A stretch of 33,828 bases of DNA from JAKQHY01 sp034429475 (GTDB lineage: Bacteria; Chloroflexota; Anaerolineae; B4-G1; SLSP01). The notes beneath the pieces were generated by a model that saw nothing but the letters and a program-made list of their open reading frames with translations, was not told where the DNA came from and ran no database searches. The DNA is taken from positions 1-33,828 of the forward strand of contig DAOUGD010000183.1 in the NCBI GenBank assembly GCA_034429475.1. The letters run 5' to 3'. This document shows positions 7,202-15,116 of the stretch, piece by piece (positions within the stretch are counted from its first letter, which is position 1; every line of letters starts with the position of its first letter). The position numbers were made by a program, and so were the translations under genes.

Positions 7202-9178
7202 TTGGCGCTCGACGTTCGTTCAAATCAGGGCATAAAAGATAAAATCTGGTATGCTCCCCGGTATGGACAACACAACGCCAATCGGTGAGATACAAGTGGA
7301 AAGAGTCGATGACCTGCCGGTCATCTTTGGACATTTACAAAAAGCGCACATACAGGCGACTATTGACGCGACGATAAAGCCGCACGGCAACTGGCAAGGG
7401 TTAAGTCCCGGGTGGGTCATCACCATCTGGTTGATCCACATCCTTTCCATGCACACGCATTGTATGGACCGCGTGCAAGCGTGGGTGGCCCAGCACGTGT
7501 CTGTGTTACACAAGTTGACCGGACAACCGGTGACGGCACTGGATTTCACCGATGATCGGCTGGCCTTGTGTTTGCGCATGTTAGGGCAAACCGCACATTG
7601 GTTGGAGATCGAAGCACAACTCGGTCGCCATCTCTTGCGCGTCTATCGTTTGGGTGAAGAAGGTGTCGTGCGCCTGGACGCCACGACCGGGACCGTCCAG
7701 CATAATCCAGAGCAGCATCCCTTGTTCCAAATCGGGAAAGCCAAGAATGGCGAATACGCCACACAGTACAAGCTGATGTTAGCCAGTTTGGATCCCTTGG
7801 GGCTGACGCTGGTGGTGGATATCGTGGCTGGCAACCGGGCGGATGACCCGTTGTACGTGCCGTGCTACCGGCGGGTCAAAAAAATACTGCCGGAAAGTGG
7901 GCTGCTGGTTGTCGGTGACAGCAAGATGAGTGCGCTACAGACGCGGGCGGTGATGGTGGCCGCAGGGGACTTCTACTTGAGTCCGCTGGCCCATCTGAAG
8001 GACGAACCTGGCCTGCTGGACGAACTCTTGACGCCCTGGCAAGACCGGGAAGAGGCCATGGAGCGCATTTTCTTGCCGGAAGATGTGCTGGCGGCGAACG
8101 GCGCCCCGGACCGGCAGTTGGCGGTGGCGTGGGGGTTTCGCGTCAGCAGAACCCGGCAAGCCACGGTGGCGGGGCGCACCATAACGTGGGAAGAGCAAGT
8201 CTTGGTAGTGCGCTCGCGCCAGTATATGCAGAGCATGCACAAGCAGCTACAGCGGCGCATCGCGCAGGCCGAGCAAGCCTTGCGTGCCTTGACCCCCGTG
8301 CGGGGGCGGGGCAAACGCCAGTTCACCGACGAGGCCAGCCTGTTAGCCGCCATCCACCGCCTCGAGACGCAGTATCGCGTCCAGGGCTTGTTTGAATACG
8401 CTTACCACCAGGAGGTCACGGAGCGACACATCCGCGCCTATGGCGACCAGCCCGCCCGCACAGAATGTCAAGTGCGCTTCCAACTCACCGTGACCCGTAA
8501 GGCGTCCGCGATCGCGGCGGCAGAATTCAGCACAGGGTGGCGCATCTACGTGACTAATGCGCCGGTGGCGCGGCTGACGCTGACCCAAGCGGTGTTGGCG
8601 TATCGGGAGCAGTACCTTGAAGAGAACATCTTCCGGCGCTTGCAAGGCAAGATTCTCGCCATTACCCCGGTCTACGTGCAACGCGATGATCATGCCAAAG
8701 GCTTGTTTCATCTCCTGACGTTGGGGGCGCGGATACTCGCAGTGGGGGATTACACGGCTAAACAGGCCTTAGCGCAAGAGGGCGCCGAACTAGCGGGGAT
8801 CTATCCGGGTAATCCGAAACGTAGCACCGCTGCGCCGACCACCGAACGGCTGCTGGCAGCCTTTGACAACATTAACCTGCTGCGGGTGTCTGTGGGGGAC
8901 CGCTTTCACTATCAGATGCCCCCCTTAACGGCCGTCCAAGAACGCATTTTGGCACTGTGGGGCTTGCCCAGTACACTGTACAGCGATCTCGCGGCGTAAT
9001 GACGCGCGGCGTGGCGTATCTTGACCCTGTATGCACCTGTTAATGTGCTGTTTACCGGTTTTTTTTTTGAGTAAACGCTACTTATTTCGATGCTTTTCTG
9101 CCTCCTGCCGCGCGGTTTAGACTATCAGCGGCTTAATCTATCCTTTCGGTTTTTAAATGAGCGAACGTCGAGTTGGCG
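7202..9178 (+). mobile_element. Complete IS1634-family insertion sequence with 6-bp target duplication
   Basis: The element is 7208-9172 (1965 bp). The ends match over the first 15 of 16 bases: left CTCGACGTTCGTTCA at 7208-7222, and right, read inward on the - strand from 9172, CTCGACGTTCGCTCA. TTGGCG flanks both ends (7202-7207 and 9173-9178), a 6-bp target duplication. One uninterrupted transposase fills it. The intact ends, flanks and frame suggest recent insertion into the gap between the DUF433 gene and the AlbA_2 gene. Confidence 0.9.
7251..8999 (+). CDS. IS1634-family transposase (IS4 superfamily, about 582 aa)
   Basis: The DDE transposase shows RLDATTGTV with D143, a strand ending VVGDSKMSAL with D223, and the C-terminal YREQYLEENIFRRLQGK region supplying the Glu, an order typical of IS1634. 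The insertion domain between the second Asp and the Glu is long, as expected for IS4-type enzymes. Neither ATG 7251 nor ATG 7263 has a good Shine-Dalgarno, which is usual for transposases; 7263 (MDNTTPIGE) is equally possible. No frameshift is seen, so it may be active. A run of ten T (9059-9068) lies downstream inside the element. Confidence 0.93.
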   Translation: MLPGMDNTTPIGEIQVERVDDLPVIFGHLQKAHIQATIDATIKPHGNWQGLSPGWVITIWLIHILSMHTHCMDRVQAWVAQHVSVLHKLTGQPVTALDFTDDRLALCLRMLGQTAHWLEIEAQLGRHLLRVYRLGEEGVVRLDATTGTVQHNPEQHPLFQIGKAKNGEYATQYKLMLASLDPLGLTLVVDIVAGNRADDPLYVPCYRRVKKILPESGLLVVGDSKMSALQTRAVMVAAGDFYLSPLAHLKDEPGLLDELLTPWQDREEAMERIFLPEDVLAANGAPDRQLAVAWGFRVSRTRQATVAGRTITWEEQVLVVRSRQYMQSMHKQLQRRIAQAEQALRALTPVRGRGKRQFTDEASLLAAIHRLETQYRVQGLFEYAYHQEVTERHIRAYGDQPARTECQVRFQLTVTRKASAIAAAEFSTGWRIYVTNAPVARLTLTQAVLAYREQYLEENIFRRLQGKILAITPVYVQRDDHAKGLFHLLTLGARILAVGDYTAKQALAQEGAELAGIYPGNPKRSTAAPTTERLLAAFDNINLLRVSVGDRFHYQMPPLTAVQERILALWGLPSTLYSDLAA

Positions 9179-9194
9179 GTCAAAATTCGTTAGA

Positions 9195-10967
9195 TCACAT
9201 CAAGTCCATGAGTGCCTGGTAAGTGACGTTAGGATCGGTGGGAGCGCCATTCAGTTGCAAGCGTCCAATCCGAACAAGCCGCGAGAGGTAGGCATTCCGT
9301 ACATAATCCGGGTTACGATGCAGAATTTCGGCCAGTTCCCGCGCAGTCCGTGGGGTTTCTGTGCATAGCGCAACGATCAAGGCCGCTATCTCATCGCGCG
9401 TCAATCGCTTCTCAGTTTTTAAGAGTGTTAGAAGTTCCGCTTGAGTCTTAGGAGTAACCTTAGCAGTAGTATTAGGAGTTGCGGTTAATTCCGCCAGTGT
9501 GTAGTACACGCCCGGTCCGCGTCGCTGTTCGGAGCGGTGCAGCAGCCCCACGGTTTCCAGTTGGATGAGGGCGCGGCTGGCGGCGAGGGTGTCCACGCGG
9601 TTGAGGCTGCGATAGGCAGCGTTGTCCACCCGCCCGGTTTTGCGGGCGTAGACGAGGGCTTTTTGCGCGTCGGCGCTCAGGGCGTGAGTCTGGTAACGTT
9701 CCAGCCATGCCAGATCGCCCTCATCCATAAAGTGATGCCGGTAGAAGATGGCGCGAAAACTGCGATCCGGCGCGTCGCTTTCGAAGGTGGGCGGCGTCAG
9801 TCCCAGGGCTTCCATCGCTTCCTGCATCGCGCGGATACCGGTCCCTTTGCGTTCCACCCAGCCGATGTCGTAGAACATTTCGGCGATGCGCGGGTTGCGC
9901 AGTTCGGAACCAGGTTCGCCCAGGCGGTCAGGATCTTTGAGCGACGCGCCAGGGTTCTCAATCTCCAGCCGGTCGGCAAAGCGGCGGATTTGTGTAGGGC
10001 GGTGGATGCGGTAGTCCTGATGCATCAGGGCGTTGTGGAGCGCCTCGCGCAGGGCTATCGTCATCGGATCGACCATCCGCTGCGCTTCGCCGGGGGTGAG
10101 GGCAAACCGCTCCGGGATTTCCTGCCGTAGCACACGCAGCACATCGCGCGCCAACTCGAGCAGCGGCCCCTGGAAGGTGCGCGCCGCCCCGCGCTCGGTA
10201 GGGGAAACGACCCACTCCGTCCCCTCGATTTCGATCACGTCTACCAGAAACGCTGGGAAGCAGCGCCGGATCACCTCCGGCGTGCCAAATAACAACACGC
10301 CAGCGAGGGTGGGCTGCCAGAGATCGCCGTCACGGATCAATGCGCCGTAGGCTGCCAGCAGTCCTTCGTCATCATACCCAAGCACGCGGCTGGTAGGATC
10401 CTGGGTGATGAGCAATTGCCGGAAGGCGCGAATCTGCGCCGGGTCAAGGTCTTCGCGGCGGGCTAACGGCGCCGGGGTCATATCCGGGCTGATGAGTGCG
10501 CGATCCTGGAAGAAACGCGCCAGGTCGTCTTCGGTGCAGGGCATATCCTCGCCGCCCACCCGCCGGTAGCAGCCCTTATCCAGGCCGGCCTTGCGAACGT
10601 AGATGGGTTTCTGATAGCGCAGCGCCTCCGGGACGTAGACGCTCAACACGACGCGCTCTTCCCCGGCCATGGGGACGCGGTGCGCCCGGATGTGGGCGGA
10701 AATCGGGACATTGAGCATATCCCGCAGCCCGGCCGCCAGATCGTGTTGCTGCTGCTCTACTTCGAGCAACCCGGCAACTTCAAAACGTCCGCGGCGCTCG
10801 GCGATGCCCAGCAAGATTGTTCCGCCGGCAGTGTTGGCAAAAGCGGAAACCGTCTCCCACAGAGCTTGGGGCAAACGCCAGAGGCTTTCTTTGCACTCGA
10901 TCTGCGCCAGCTCGCCCAGGAGATCGAGGTCGCGCAGCAGGTCGTTCAATGAAGGGTAATCTGACAT
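9195..10967 (-). CDS. AlbA_2 (Schlafen-like) plus RecG-type C-terminal ATP-binding protein (590 aa)
   Basis: Residues about 15-135 are an AlbA_2 domain: ECKESLW and SAFANTAGGTILLGIAE are its signature. Residues about 300-400 hold the RecG-like HATPase_c_4 region, with LREALHNALMHQDYR, IENPGASL and IGWVERKGTGIRAM. The C-terminal 150 residues contain a winged-helix (VDNAAYRSLNRVDTLAASRALIQL) and a second HTH-like segment. Such proteins are commonly annotated as putative transcriptional regulators or ATP-dependent DNA-binding proteins; some sit in defence islands. ATG 10967 is chosen for its GGGAGGAG Shine-Dalgarno. The stop is 22 bp from the IS target duplication, so the insertion just missed it. 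Confidence 0.88.
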   Translation of the reverse strand: MSDYPSLNDLLRDLDLLGELAQIECKESLWRLPQALWETVSAFANTAGGTILLGIAERRGRFEVAGLLEVEQQQHDLAAGLRDMLNVPISAHIRAHRVPMAGEERVVLSVYVPEALRYQKPIYVRKAGLDKGCYRRVGGEDMPCTEDDLARFFQDRALISPDMTPAPLARREDLDPAQIRAFRQLLITQDPTSRVLGYDDEGLLAAYGALIRDGDLWQPTLAGVLLFGTPEVIRRCFPAFLVDVIEIEGTEWVVSPTERGAARTFQGPLLELARDVLRVLRQEIPERFALTPGEAQRMVDPMTIALREALHNALMHQDYRIHRPTQIRRFADRLEIENPGASLKDPDRLGEPGSELRNPRIAEMFYDIGWVERKGTGIRAMQEAMEALGLTPPTFESDAPDRSFRAIFYRHHFMDEGDLAWLERYQTHALSADAQKALVYARKTGRVDNAAYRSLNRVDTLAASRALIQLETVGLLHRSEQRRGPGVYYTLAELTATPNTTAKVTPKTQAELLTLLKTEKRLTRDEIAALIVALCTETPRTARELAEILHRNPDYVRNAYLSRLVRIGRLQLNGAPTDPNVTYQALMDLM

Positions 10968-11057
10968 CCCATTCTCCTCCCAAAATAGCAGGATCGCCAG
11001 CATCCTGCTGGTCTGCCGTCAGGATGACGGCGTTCCATCATTCCCACCTACTTATCC

Positions 11058-11089
11058 GTCATTCCGAGAGAAACGAGGAATCTTCGCCC
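11058..11089. repeat. Dispersed GTCATTCCGAG-type repeat at gene end, copy 1
   Basis: This matches 29949-29978 (GTCATTCCGAG..GA..CGAGGAATC) with a few substitutions. It has the inverted arms ATTCC and GGAAT. It overlaps the last codons and stop of the - strand gene 11059-11925, so that protein's C-terminal tail is encoded by the repeat. I recall similar short repeats scattered in many bacterial genomes; copy number here needs the genome. Confidence 0.6.
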
Positions 11090-11925
11090 AACCCGATGGT
11101 GTCAAGCAAATCGCCGACGGTACGCTGCGGCTCCGTACTCGCGGGCGGGGCGGCGGGATACAGGCCCAGGTGTTGGCGCAGCGTCAGCGACAGGCGTGGT
11201 TCGTCGTCGAGCATGCGCAGCAGGAAGGCATCCTTTTCTTCTTCCGGCATGGTCTGAAGGGCCAGGCGCAGCCGCGCTTTGCTGAGTTTCGCTGGTTTCA
11301 GCGCGGGGCTGCGCCCGGCGGCGTCTTTGAGCAGGCCGGCGTCCACGTCGAACAATTCCACAAAGGCCTGCAACGGCGGCGTGAGCACGGCGAGACCCGG
11401 CGGGACGGGTGGTTCCAGAGCGTCTCGATCTGCATTGTATTCCAGGGTGATGGCTTTGAGCCACGCCAGGTACAGCGCGCGATAATCGCGCTGCAACAAT
11501 GCCTCCCGCAGGCCCACCAGCCGATCCAGCCAGCCTTCGCCGTCCACCCAACCAAAGCCTTCTTCTTCATCCAGGCGAATGCCCAGCACGACGTAATCGC
11601 CAAGCAGCTCCACGGTGATAGCCTCGGAAGGGGGATCGTCGTCCGTCGCCACGCTGTAACGCTGCATCTCCGCCACATCCACGGCGGCGGCGGGGAAGCG
11701 GAACAGCAAATGACGGCTGCCCCAGTTCGCAAAATAGAACATGGCGTCATAATACTGCGCGAGCACCTTTTCAGGGTTGCCCCGGAAGTCGCCGTAATTG
11801 TAAACAAACGTCGCGCGCCGGGGATGCGGCTCCACGCGGCTGGAAAGACTGGCTACCGCTTCTTGCTCTTCCCGCGTCAGCGGGCGATCAATAGCCTGAA
11901 ATTCGTAGTATTGGTATTCGCTCAT
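11059..11925 (-). CDS. Conserved hypothetical protein (288 aa)
   Basis: The N-terminus (YYEFQAIDRPLTREEQEAV, then FVYNYGDFRGNP and YFANWGSRHLLFRFP) is one I recall from conserved hypothetical proteins, sometimes beside SWIM zinc-finger genes; that memory is weak and no such neighbour is present. The middle is acidic, and the C-terminal third is helical with a Pro/Ala linker. The last residues, SSFLSE, come from a dispersed repeat, so the native C-terminus may be altered. It is followed on the same strand, 91 bp on, by the AlbA_2 gene. A TATAAT box lies 33 bp upstream. Function is unknown. Confidence 0.7.
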   Translation of the reverse strand: MSEYQYYEFQAIDRPLTREEQEAVASLSSRVEPHPRRATFVYNYGDFRGNPEKVLAQYYDAMFYFANWGSRHLLFRFPAAAVDVAEMQRYSVATDDDPPSEAITVELLGDYVVLGIRLDEEEGFGWVDGEGWLDRLVGLREALLQRDYRALYLAWLKAITLEYNADRDALEPPVPPGLAVLTPPLQAFVELFDVDAGLLKDAAGRSPALKPAKLSKARLRLALQTMPEEEKDAFLLRMLDDEPRLSLTLRQHLGLYPAAPPASTEPQRTVGDLLDTIGLGEDSSFLSE

Positions 11926-11957
11926 TGTACCCTCTGTTTTTTGAAAATTATCCCGCC

Positions 11958-11985
11958 ATTATATCGCCGATAAACCGCCGATAAA
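11958..11985 (-). promoter_or_regulatory. -10 box with tandem repeat in the spacer region
   Basis: On the - strand TATAAT lies at 11963-11958, 33 bp before ATG 11925. No good -35 is present at 16-18 bp; instead TTTATCGGCG occurs twice (11985-11976 and 11974-11965) with an 11-bp period, about one helical turn. The repeats overlap the expected RNA polymerase contacts and could bind an activator or repressor. Confidence 0.45.
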
Positions 11986-12051
11986 GAGAATCTTCGTTTG
12001 AATATCCCTGGATAGTGACCCAGTGATACACAAGGAAGTATAGTACAGGCC

Positions 12052-12078
12052 GGGGCAAACGCAACAAACGTTTGCCCC
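12052..12078. repeat. Perfect 10-bp stem hairpin
   Basis: GGGGCAAACG (12052-12061) and CGTTTGCCCC (12069-12078) pair perfectly around a 7-nt loop. No T-run follows, so it is not a clear terminator. It abuts the duplicated gene tail and may be another dispersed palindrome. Confidence 0.5.
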
Positions 12079-12172
12079 GACAGATGCAATCAAGGATAGC
12101 TTTGAGCAGATGCGGGCGGCATTGTTTCTCTACGCCGAGGATTTGGGGTTGCCGCAGTTGCCGTTTTGGTAA
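12071..12172 (+). pseudogene. Remnant 3' tail of a replication-relaxation-like gene
   Basis: In this frame the last residues are LFLYAEDLGLPQLPFW followed by TAA, identical to the C-terminus of the 498-aa protein ending at 6795. The preceding 17 residues differ from it, and no start or ribosome site exists. The DNA match covers 12123-12207 against 6746-6830 without gaps. It is the leftover end of a second copy or relative of that gene, together with its terminator hairpin. Confidence 0.75.
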
Positions 12173-12176
12173 AACA

Positions 12177-12207
12177 CCGGGCCGGAATCATCACGATTCC
12201 GGCCCGG
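12177..12207. terminator. 13-bp GC-rich hairpin, copy 2 with inverted loop
   Basis: The stem is identical to 6800-6830 but the loop is ATCAC, the exact reverse complement of GTGAT in copy 1. The whole hairpin is thus inverted relative to its flanks. It lies beyond the end of the - strand AbiEii gene and could terminate it. Confidence 0.7.
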
Positions 12208-12250
12208 ATGGTGGTGCTGGTTCAGTTTTGTGTTGGATTTTGTTCCCCGC

Positions 12251-13048
12251 TCACCCCACCACTTCCCGCACCATCGCCTCCGTCACCAGCGTTGCCCCCG
12301 GTTCCAGGAATGGGCGGACATCGGCGGCGGCCTGCGTCCAATCTACGGCGGCCAGCCGCTCGCGCACGGCGGCGCGCCAGGTGGAGGCGGTCAACACCTC
12401 GCCGGGCCAGCCGGTTTGTTGCAGGGCGTTGTTCAGCAGCGTGAGGTTGGGAGCGGGCCACGTCGGATCGCTCAAGTACCACACCAAATCGTACAGGTCG
12501 CGGCCTTTGAGGTAGGGTCGCTGCAACACGGCGTGCAGTTTCCCGGCCAGCAGCGAGGCGCGGTCGTGGTGTTGCAGGTGCAGCAGGATGTGCCGGCGCA
12601 CTACCGTCGTGGTCAGTCCCGCGCCGGCGGGTGGGCGCGTGTCCACCTCGATTTTGACGGCCAATACTTCATCCCGGTGCGGCGATAGGCCCAGCTCGTA
12701 GAGCAGTCCGGCGAAACGCAGCCACGCGCTGTGGACGATCTTCTGATCGTTCACTTTGACCTCCACGCGGTAGGCTTCCGCCGTTAACTCAGCTTGAATC
12801 GCCCGCAGGTAGGCGCGGAAGTCGTAGCCCTCGGCGGGACGCTCCAGGGCGAAATCCAAATCCTCCGAGTAGCGCGCCGTGGCGTAGAGAAAGCGCAGCG
12901 CCGTGCCGCCGTGAAAGGCCAGCGGAATCATCGCGCCAGCGCGTTGCAGCGCCCCCAGGATGCGCGCCTGGAGATACTCGCGCGCCGCATTGCGCCCATG
13001 CGCGGGGGTCGGGGCAGCGCGGACCAGGTCGGCCAAGTAGGGTTTCAT
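12251..13048 (-). CDS. abiEii: AbiEii-type nucleotidyltransferase toxin (265 aa)
   Basis: This is the toxin of a type IV toxin-antitoxin system of the AbiE class. The nucleotidyltransferase signature is present: FHGGTALRFLY (residues 46-54) and SEDLDFAL with D63 and D65. The later LKGRDLYDLVWYL segment is also typical of AbiEii/DUF1814 enzymes. Characterised members of the family transfer nucleotides and cause reversible growth arrest, including upon phage infection. The start overlaps the antitoxin stop by ATGA (13045-13048). The length is somewhat short but complete for the family. Confidence 0.92.
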   Translation of the reverse strand: MKPYLADLVRAAPTPAHGRNAAREYLQARILGALQRAGAMIPLAFHGGTALRFLYATARYSEDLDFALERPAEGYDFRAYLRAIQAELTAEAYRVEVKVNDQKIVHSAWLRFAGLLYELGLSPHRDEVLAVKIEVDTRPPAGAGLTTTVVRRHILLHLQHHDRASLLAGKLHAVLQRPYLKGRDLYDLVWYLSDPTWPAPNLTLLNNALQQTGWPGEVLTASTWRAAVRERLAAVDWTQAAADVRPFLEPGATLVTEAMVREVVG

Positions 13049-13683
13049 AACGGTTCATACTCCTCTGCTTCGGCGTGCGCCAAAGCTGCAATGGCGCGGG
13101 TCGCCCGCCGGAGTTTCGGGCCGCCGCTTTCCGCCAGGGTTGCCAGCACCGCCAGATCGAGGCGCTCCAGGGCTTGCAGACGCAGTGCGGCCAGATAGGC
13201 CAGAGTGTCGCCGCCGGGCTGCAAGTACACCAGGTCGAGTAGAGCCTTTTCCGGCGTTGCTACCCAGGCGTGTTGACCCGGGCTGACTTCCCATTGCCGG
13301 TAGCCGCGCCACCAGGTAGGTTTGATGTGCCGGAACGTGTACTCGCCCAGCGGCGTCTCCCACTGGCCGGGGCGCGCGGTCGTCACACTCGTCGTCACGG
13401 GGGTGTAGTCGGGGATCAGGCCGTGGTGCGCCAGAGCCGCTTGCAGGCTGACGTAGGAGGGCTGCACCAGCGCGTTGGCGCTCACAAAGGGATGCGGCTT
13501 GACCTTTTGGAAGGGGGGCGCCAGCGTGTAGACGCCGCGCCGCAGTTGGTATAGCCGCCCGGCCGCTGTCCAACGCGAAAGCTGGCGGCGCACGTCGGCG
13601 GGATCAACATTGCCGGCCAGGAGCAGGCCGGTCTCAAAGACCGGCGTATCGCCTACGATTTCTAACAGGTGTGTGAATTCCAT
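13045..13683 (-). CDS. abiEi: AbiEi-type antitoxin and transcriptional repressor (212 aa)
   Basis: The N-terminal winged helix (VDPADVRRQLSRWTAAGRLYQLRRGVYTL region, residues about 27-56) is followed by an AbiEi core with ANALVQPSYVSLQAALAHHG, FRHIKPTW and ATPEKALLDLVYL. AbiEi proteins repress their own operon and neutralise AbiEii without stable contact. It precedes and overlaps the toxin gene by 4 nt, the normal order. No Shine-Dalgarno is seen and the promoter lies immediately before ATG 13683, so translation may be leaderless. Confidence 0.9.
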   Translation of the reverse strand: MEFTHLLEIVGDTPVFETGLLLAGNVDPADVRRQLSRWTAAGRLYQLRRGVYTLAPPFQKVKPHPFVSANALVQPSYVSLQAALAHHGLIPDYTPVTTSVTTARPGQWETPLGEYTFRHIKPTWWRGYRQWEVSPGQHAWVATPEKALLDLVYLQPGGDTLAYLAALRLQALERLDLAVLATLAESGGPKLRRATRAIAALAHAEAEEYEPL

Positions 13684-13689
13684 ACGTTA

Positions 13690-13718
13690 AGCATACCACG
13701 AATGGCAAATTATTGCAA
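13690..13718 (-). promoter_or_regulatory. Candidate abiE promoter giving a leaderless transcript
   Basis: On the - strand, TTGCAA (13718-13713), a 17-nt spacer and TATGCT (13695-13690) fit a sigma-70-type promoter, 4 of 6 matches in each box. The -10 box ends 6 nt before ATG 13683, so the transcript should begin at or within a base or two of the start codon, consistent with the missing Shine-Dalgarno. Confidence 0.45.
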
Positions 13719-13742
13719 TGGAATTCGATACTGTGGCTATAT

Positions 13743-15116
13743 TTACCTAAACAACTGCCCGGCCCAGGTTAGCGTCTGTTCCGCCAATGGACGCACGCGC
13801 TCGGCGATACCCCATACGCCGTCCGCCGTCGCCAGTAGCCCCAGGATGCCGTTCAACTTCGCCAGGATGAGCGCCGGTTTGGGCTGTGGTTTGCGCGCCT
13901 GTTGCTCGACTACTTCCAAATCCGCGGTCACTGCCTGGGCTGTATCGGCATCCAATGGCGTCTCCGCCAACACCTGCCTCAAGGCCGTGAGTTGCTGCAA
14001 GAACGCTTCCACCGTCACCGCCCCGCCCATTTCCGACTTGACGACGGTAACGCGGTGATGGCTGCCGCCGATGATGTTTCCATCCCCGGTGACCTTGACC
14101 CGGTCGCCAAAGTGTTGATTGACCGGGCCAGTGGGTTTGTATATCGCGCCCTGCGCCCCACGCATATCCACCGCCTCACCGCCGCCCACCGCTACTGGGC
14201 CATTGAATTGCCCATCAAGTACCGATCCGGTAACGTTACCCGCAATGTTGGTCTGTGGGGCGTGAACACTCTGCCCTGGCTGGTTGATTCCCTGCCACGC
14301 ACCTGGCTCCGGCTCGATCTCCGGTTCCACATTGAACGGCAGACCTTTTGGCTTTGTATCGCCGCCGGCGTAGTAAGCCAGCGCGAAGTTGTCGGCGTGC
14401 TCAAAGTGCAAGATGGGATGTTGCTTGCCCTTGGTGCGCCCCGGCACGACCTCGCGGGCGTGCAAAGCCACATCTGCCACTCGGACGAAGCCATCTTGCT
14501 TAGCGACACCCACGCCGGAAAGGGATTCCATCAGCGTCAATGTGAAGGCACTGTACGGCTTGCCCGCGTAGGAAAGCTCATCCTCTTTGGATGACGCAAT
14601 CAGCACGCGCCCTTTGCCCTCAGTGAGCAATGCCAATGTTTCCGGCGGCAGCGGCGACTTGGCGAATTCCAGCCCTGGCGTCTTGGCGTCTCCCACACCG
14701 CCGGCGTGACAGCAATCCAACAGCACCAGCAGCTTTTGCGCCGGGATCGCGCGCAGTTTGGCGGTGAATTCTGCACCGCTGATGGCGGTTTGCTTCAGGC
14801 GATTGACATCGTAGCCGTAAGGCAGCAGGAAGTAGGCGTCGCTGACGGAGGTGGAGACCTGGTAGCCGTGACCGGAGAAATATACTACAACAGTGGCATT
14901 CTGATCTGTGCTTTGCGCCAGTTTATCGAGGGTATTGAGGATTGCGGCGCGGGTGGCCGATGAGCCGATGAGCAGTTGGACTTGCGCTGATGGATAGGCG
15001 CAGCGGCCCTCGTCGCGCAAGATCGTCGCCAGACCATTCGCGTCGTCTATGGTGTTCGGCAGATCGGCACCGACGCCGATGATGAGGGCATGACCAGGTT
15101 TGAAAGTTTCAGTCAT
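13743..15116 (-). CDS. Caspase-family (C14) protease with shared C-terminal motif (457 aa)
   Basis: Residues 8-250 form a caspase/metacaspase-type domain. The catalytic His is in VVVYFSGHGYQ (H83) and the catalytic Cys in LLVLLDCCHAGG (C136). After a Pro/Gln-rich linker comes the motif at residues 306-338 (GPVAVGGGEAVD ... QGAIYKP ... VNQHFGD), which also occurs in the ATPase encoded just upstream and in the NACHT fragment. A Gly/Asn-rich strand segment and a helical C-terminal domain (about 365-457) complete the protein. It is the last gene of the operon, overlapping the ATPase stop by ATGA. Bacterial caspases act as effectors or processors in defence and cell-death pathways; I infer this is the effector here. 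Confidence 0.92.
   Translation of the reverse strand: MTETFKPGHALIIGVGADLPNTIDDANGLATILRDEGRCAYPSAQVQLLIGSSATRAAILNTLDKLAQSTDQNATVVVYFSGHGYQVSTSVSDAYFLLPYGYDVNRLKQTAISGAEFTAKLRAIPAQKLLVLLDCCHAGGVGDAKTPGLEFAKSPLPPETLALLTEGKGRVLIASSKEDELSYAGKPYSAFTLTLMESLSGVGVAKQDGFVRVADVALHAREVVPGRTKGKQHPILHFEHADNFALAYYAGGDTKPKGLPFNVEPEIEPEPGAWQGINQPGQSVHAPQTNIAGNVTGSVLDGQFNGPVAVGGGEAVDMRGAQGAIYKPTGPVNQHFGDRVKVTGDGNIIGGSHHRVTVVKSEMGGAVTVEAFLQQLTALRQVLAETPLDADTAQAVTADLEVVEQQARKPQPKPALILAKLNGILGLLATADGVWGIAERVRPLAEQTLTWAGQLFR

Noticed and set aside
9059..9068. T10 run after the IS1634 transposase as an intrinsic terminator
   Set aside because: Only a 4-bp stem (GCAC/GTGC) can be found upstream, too weak and too far to call.
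12072..12515. 147-codon + strand frame starting in the duplicated gene tail
   Set aside because: It is out of frame with the duplicated tail and mostly antisense to the AbiEii gene.
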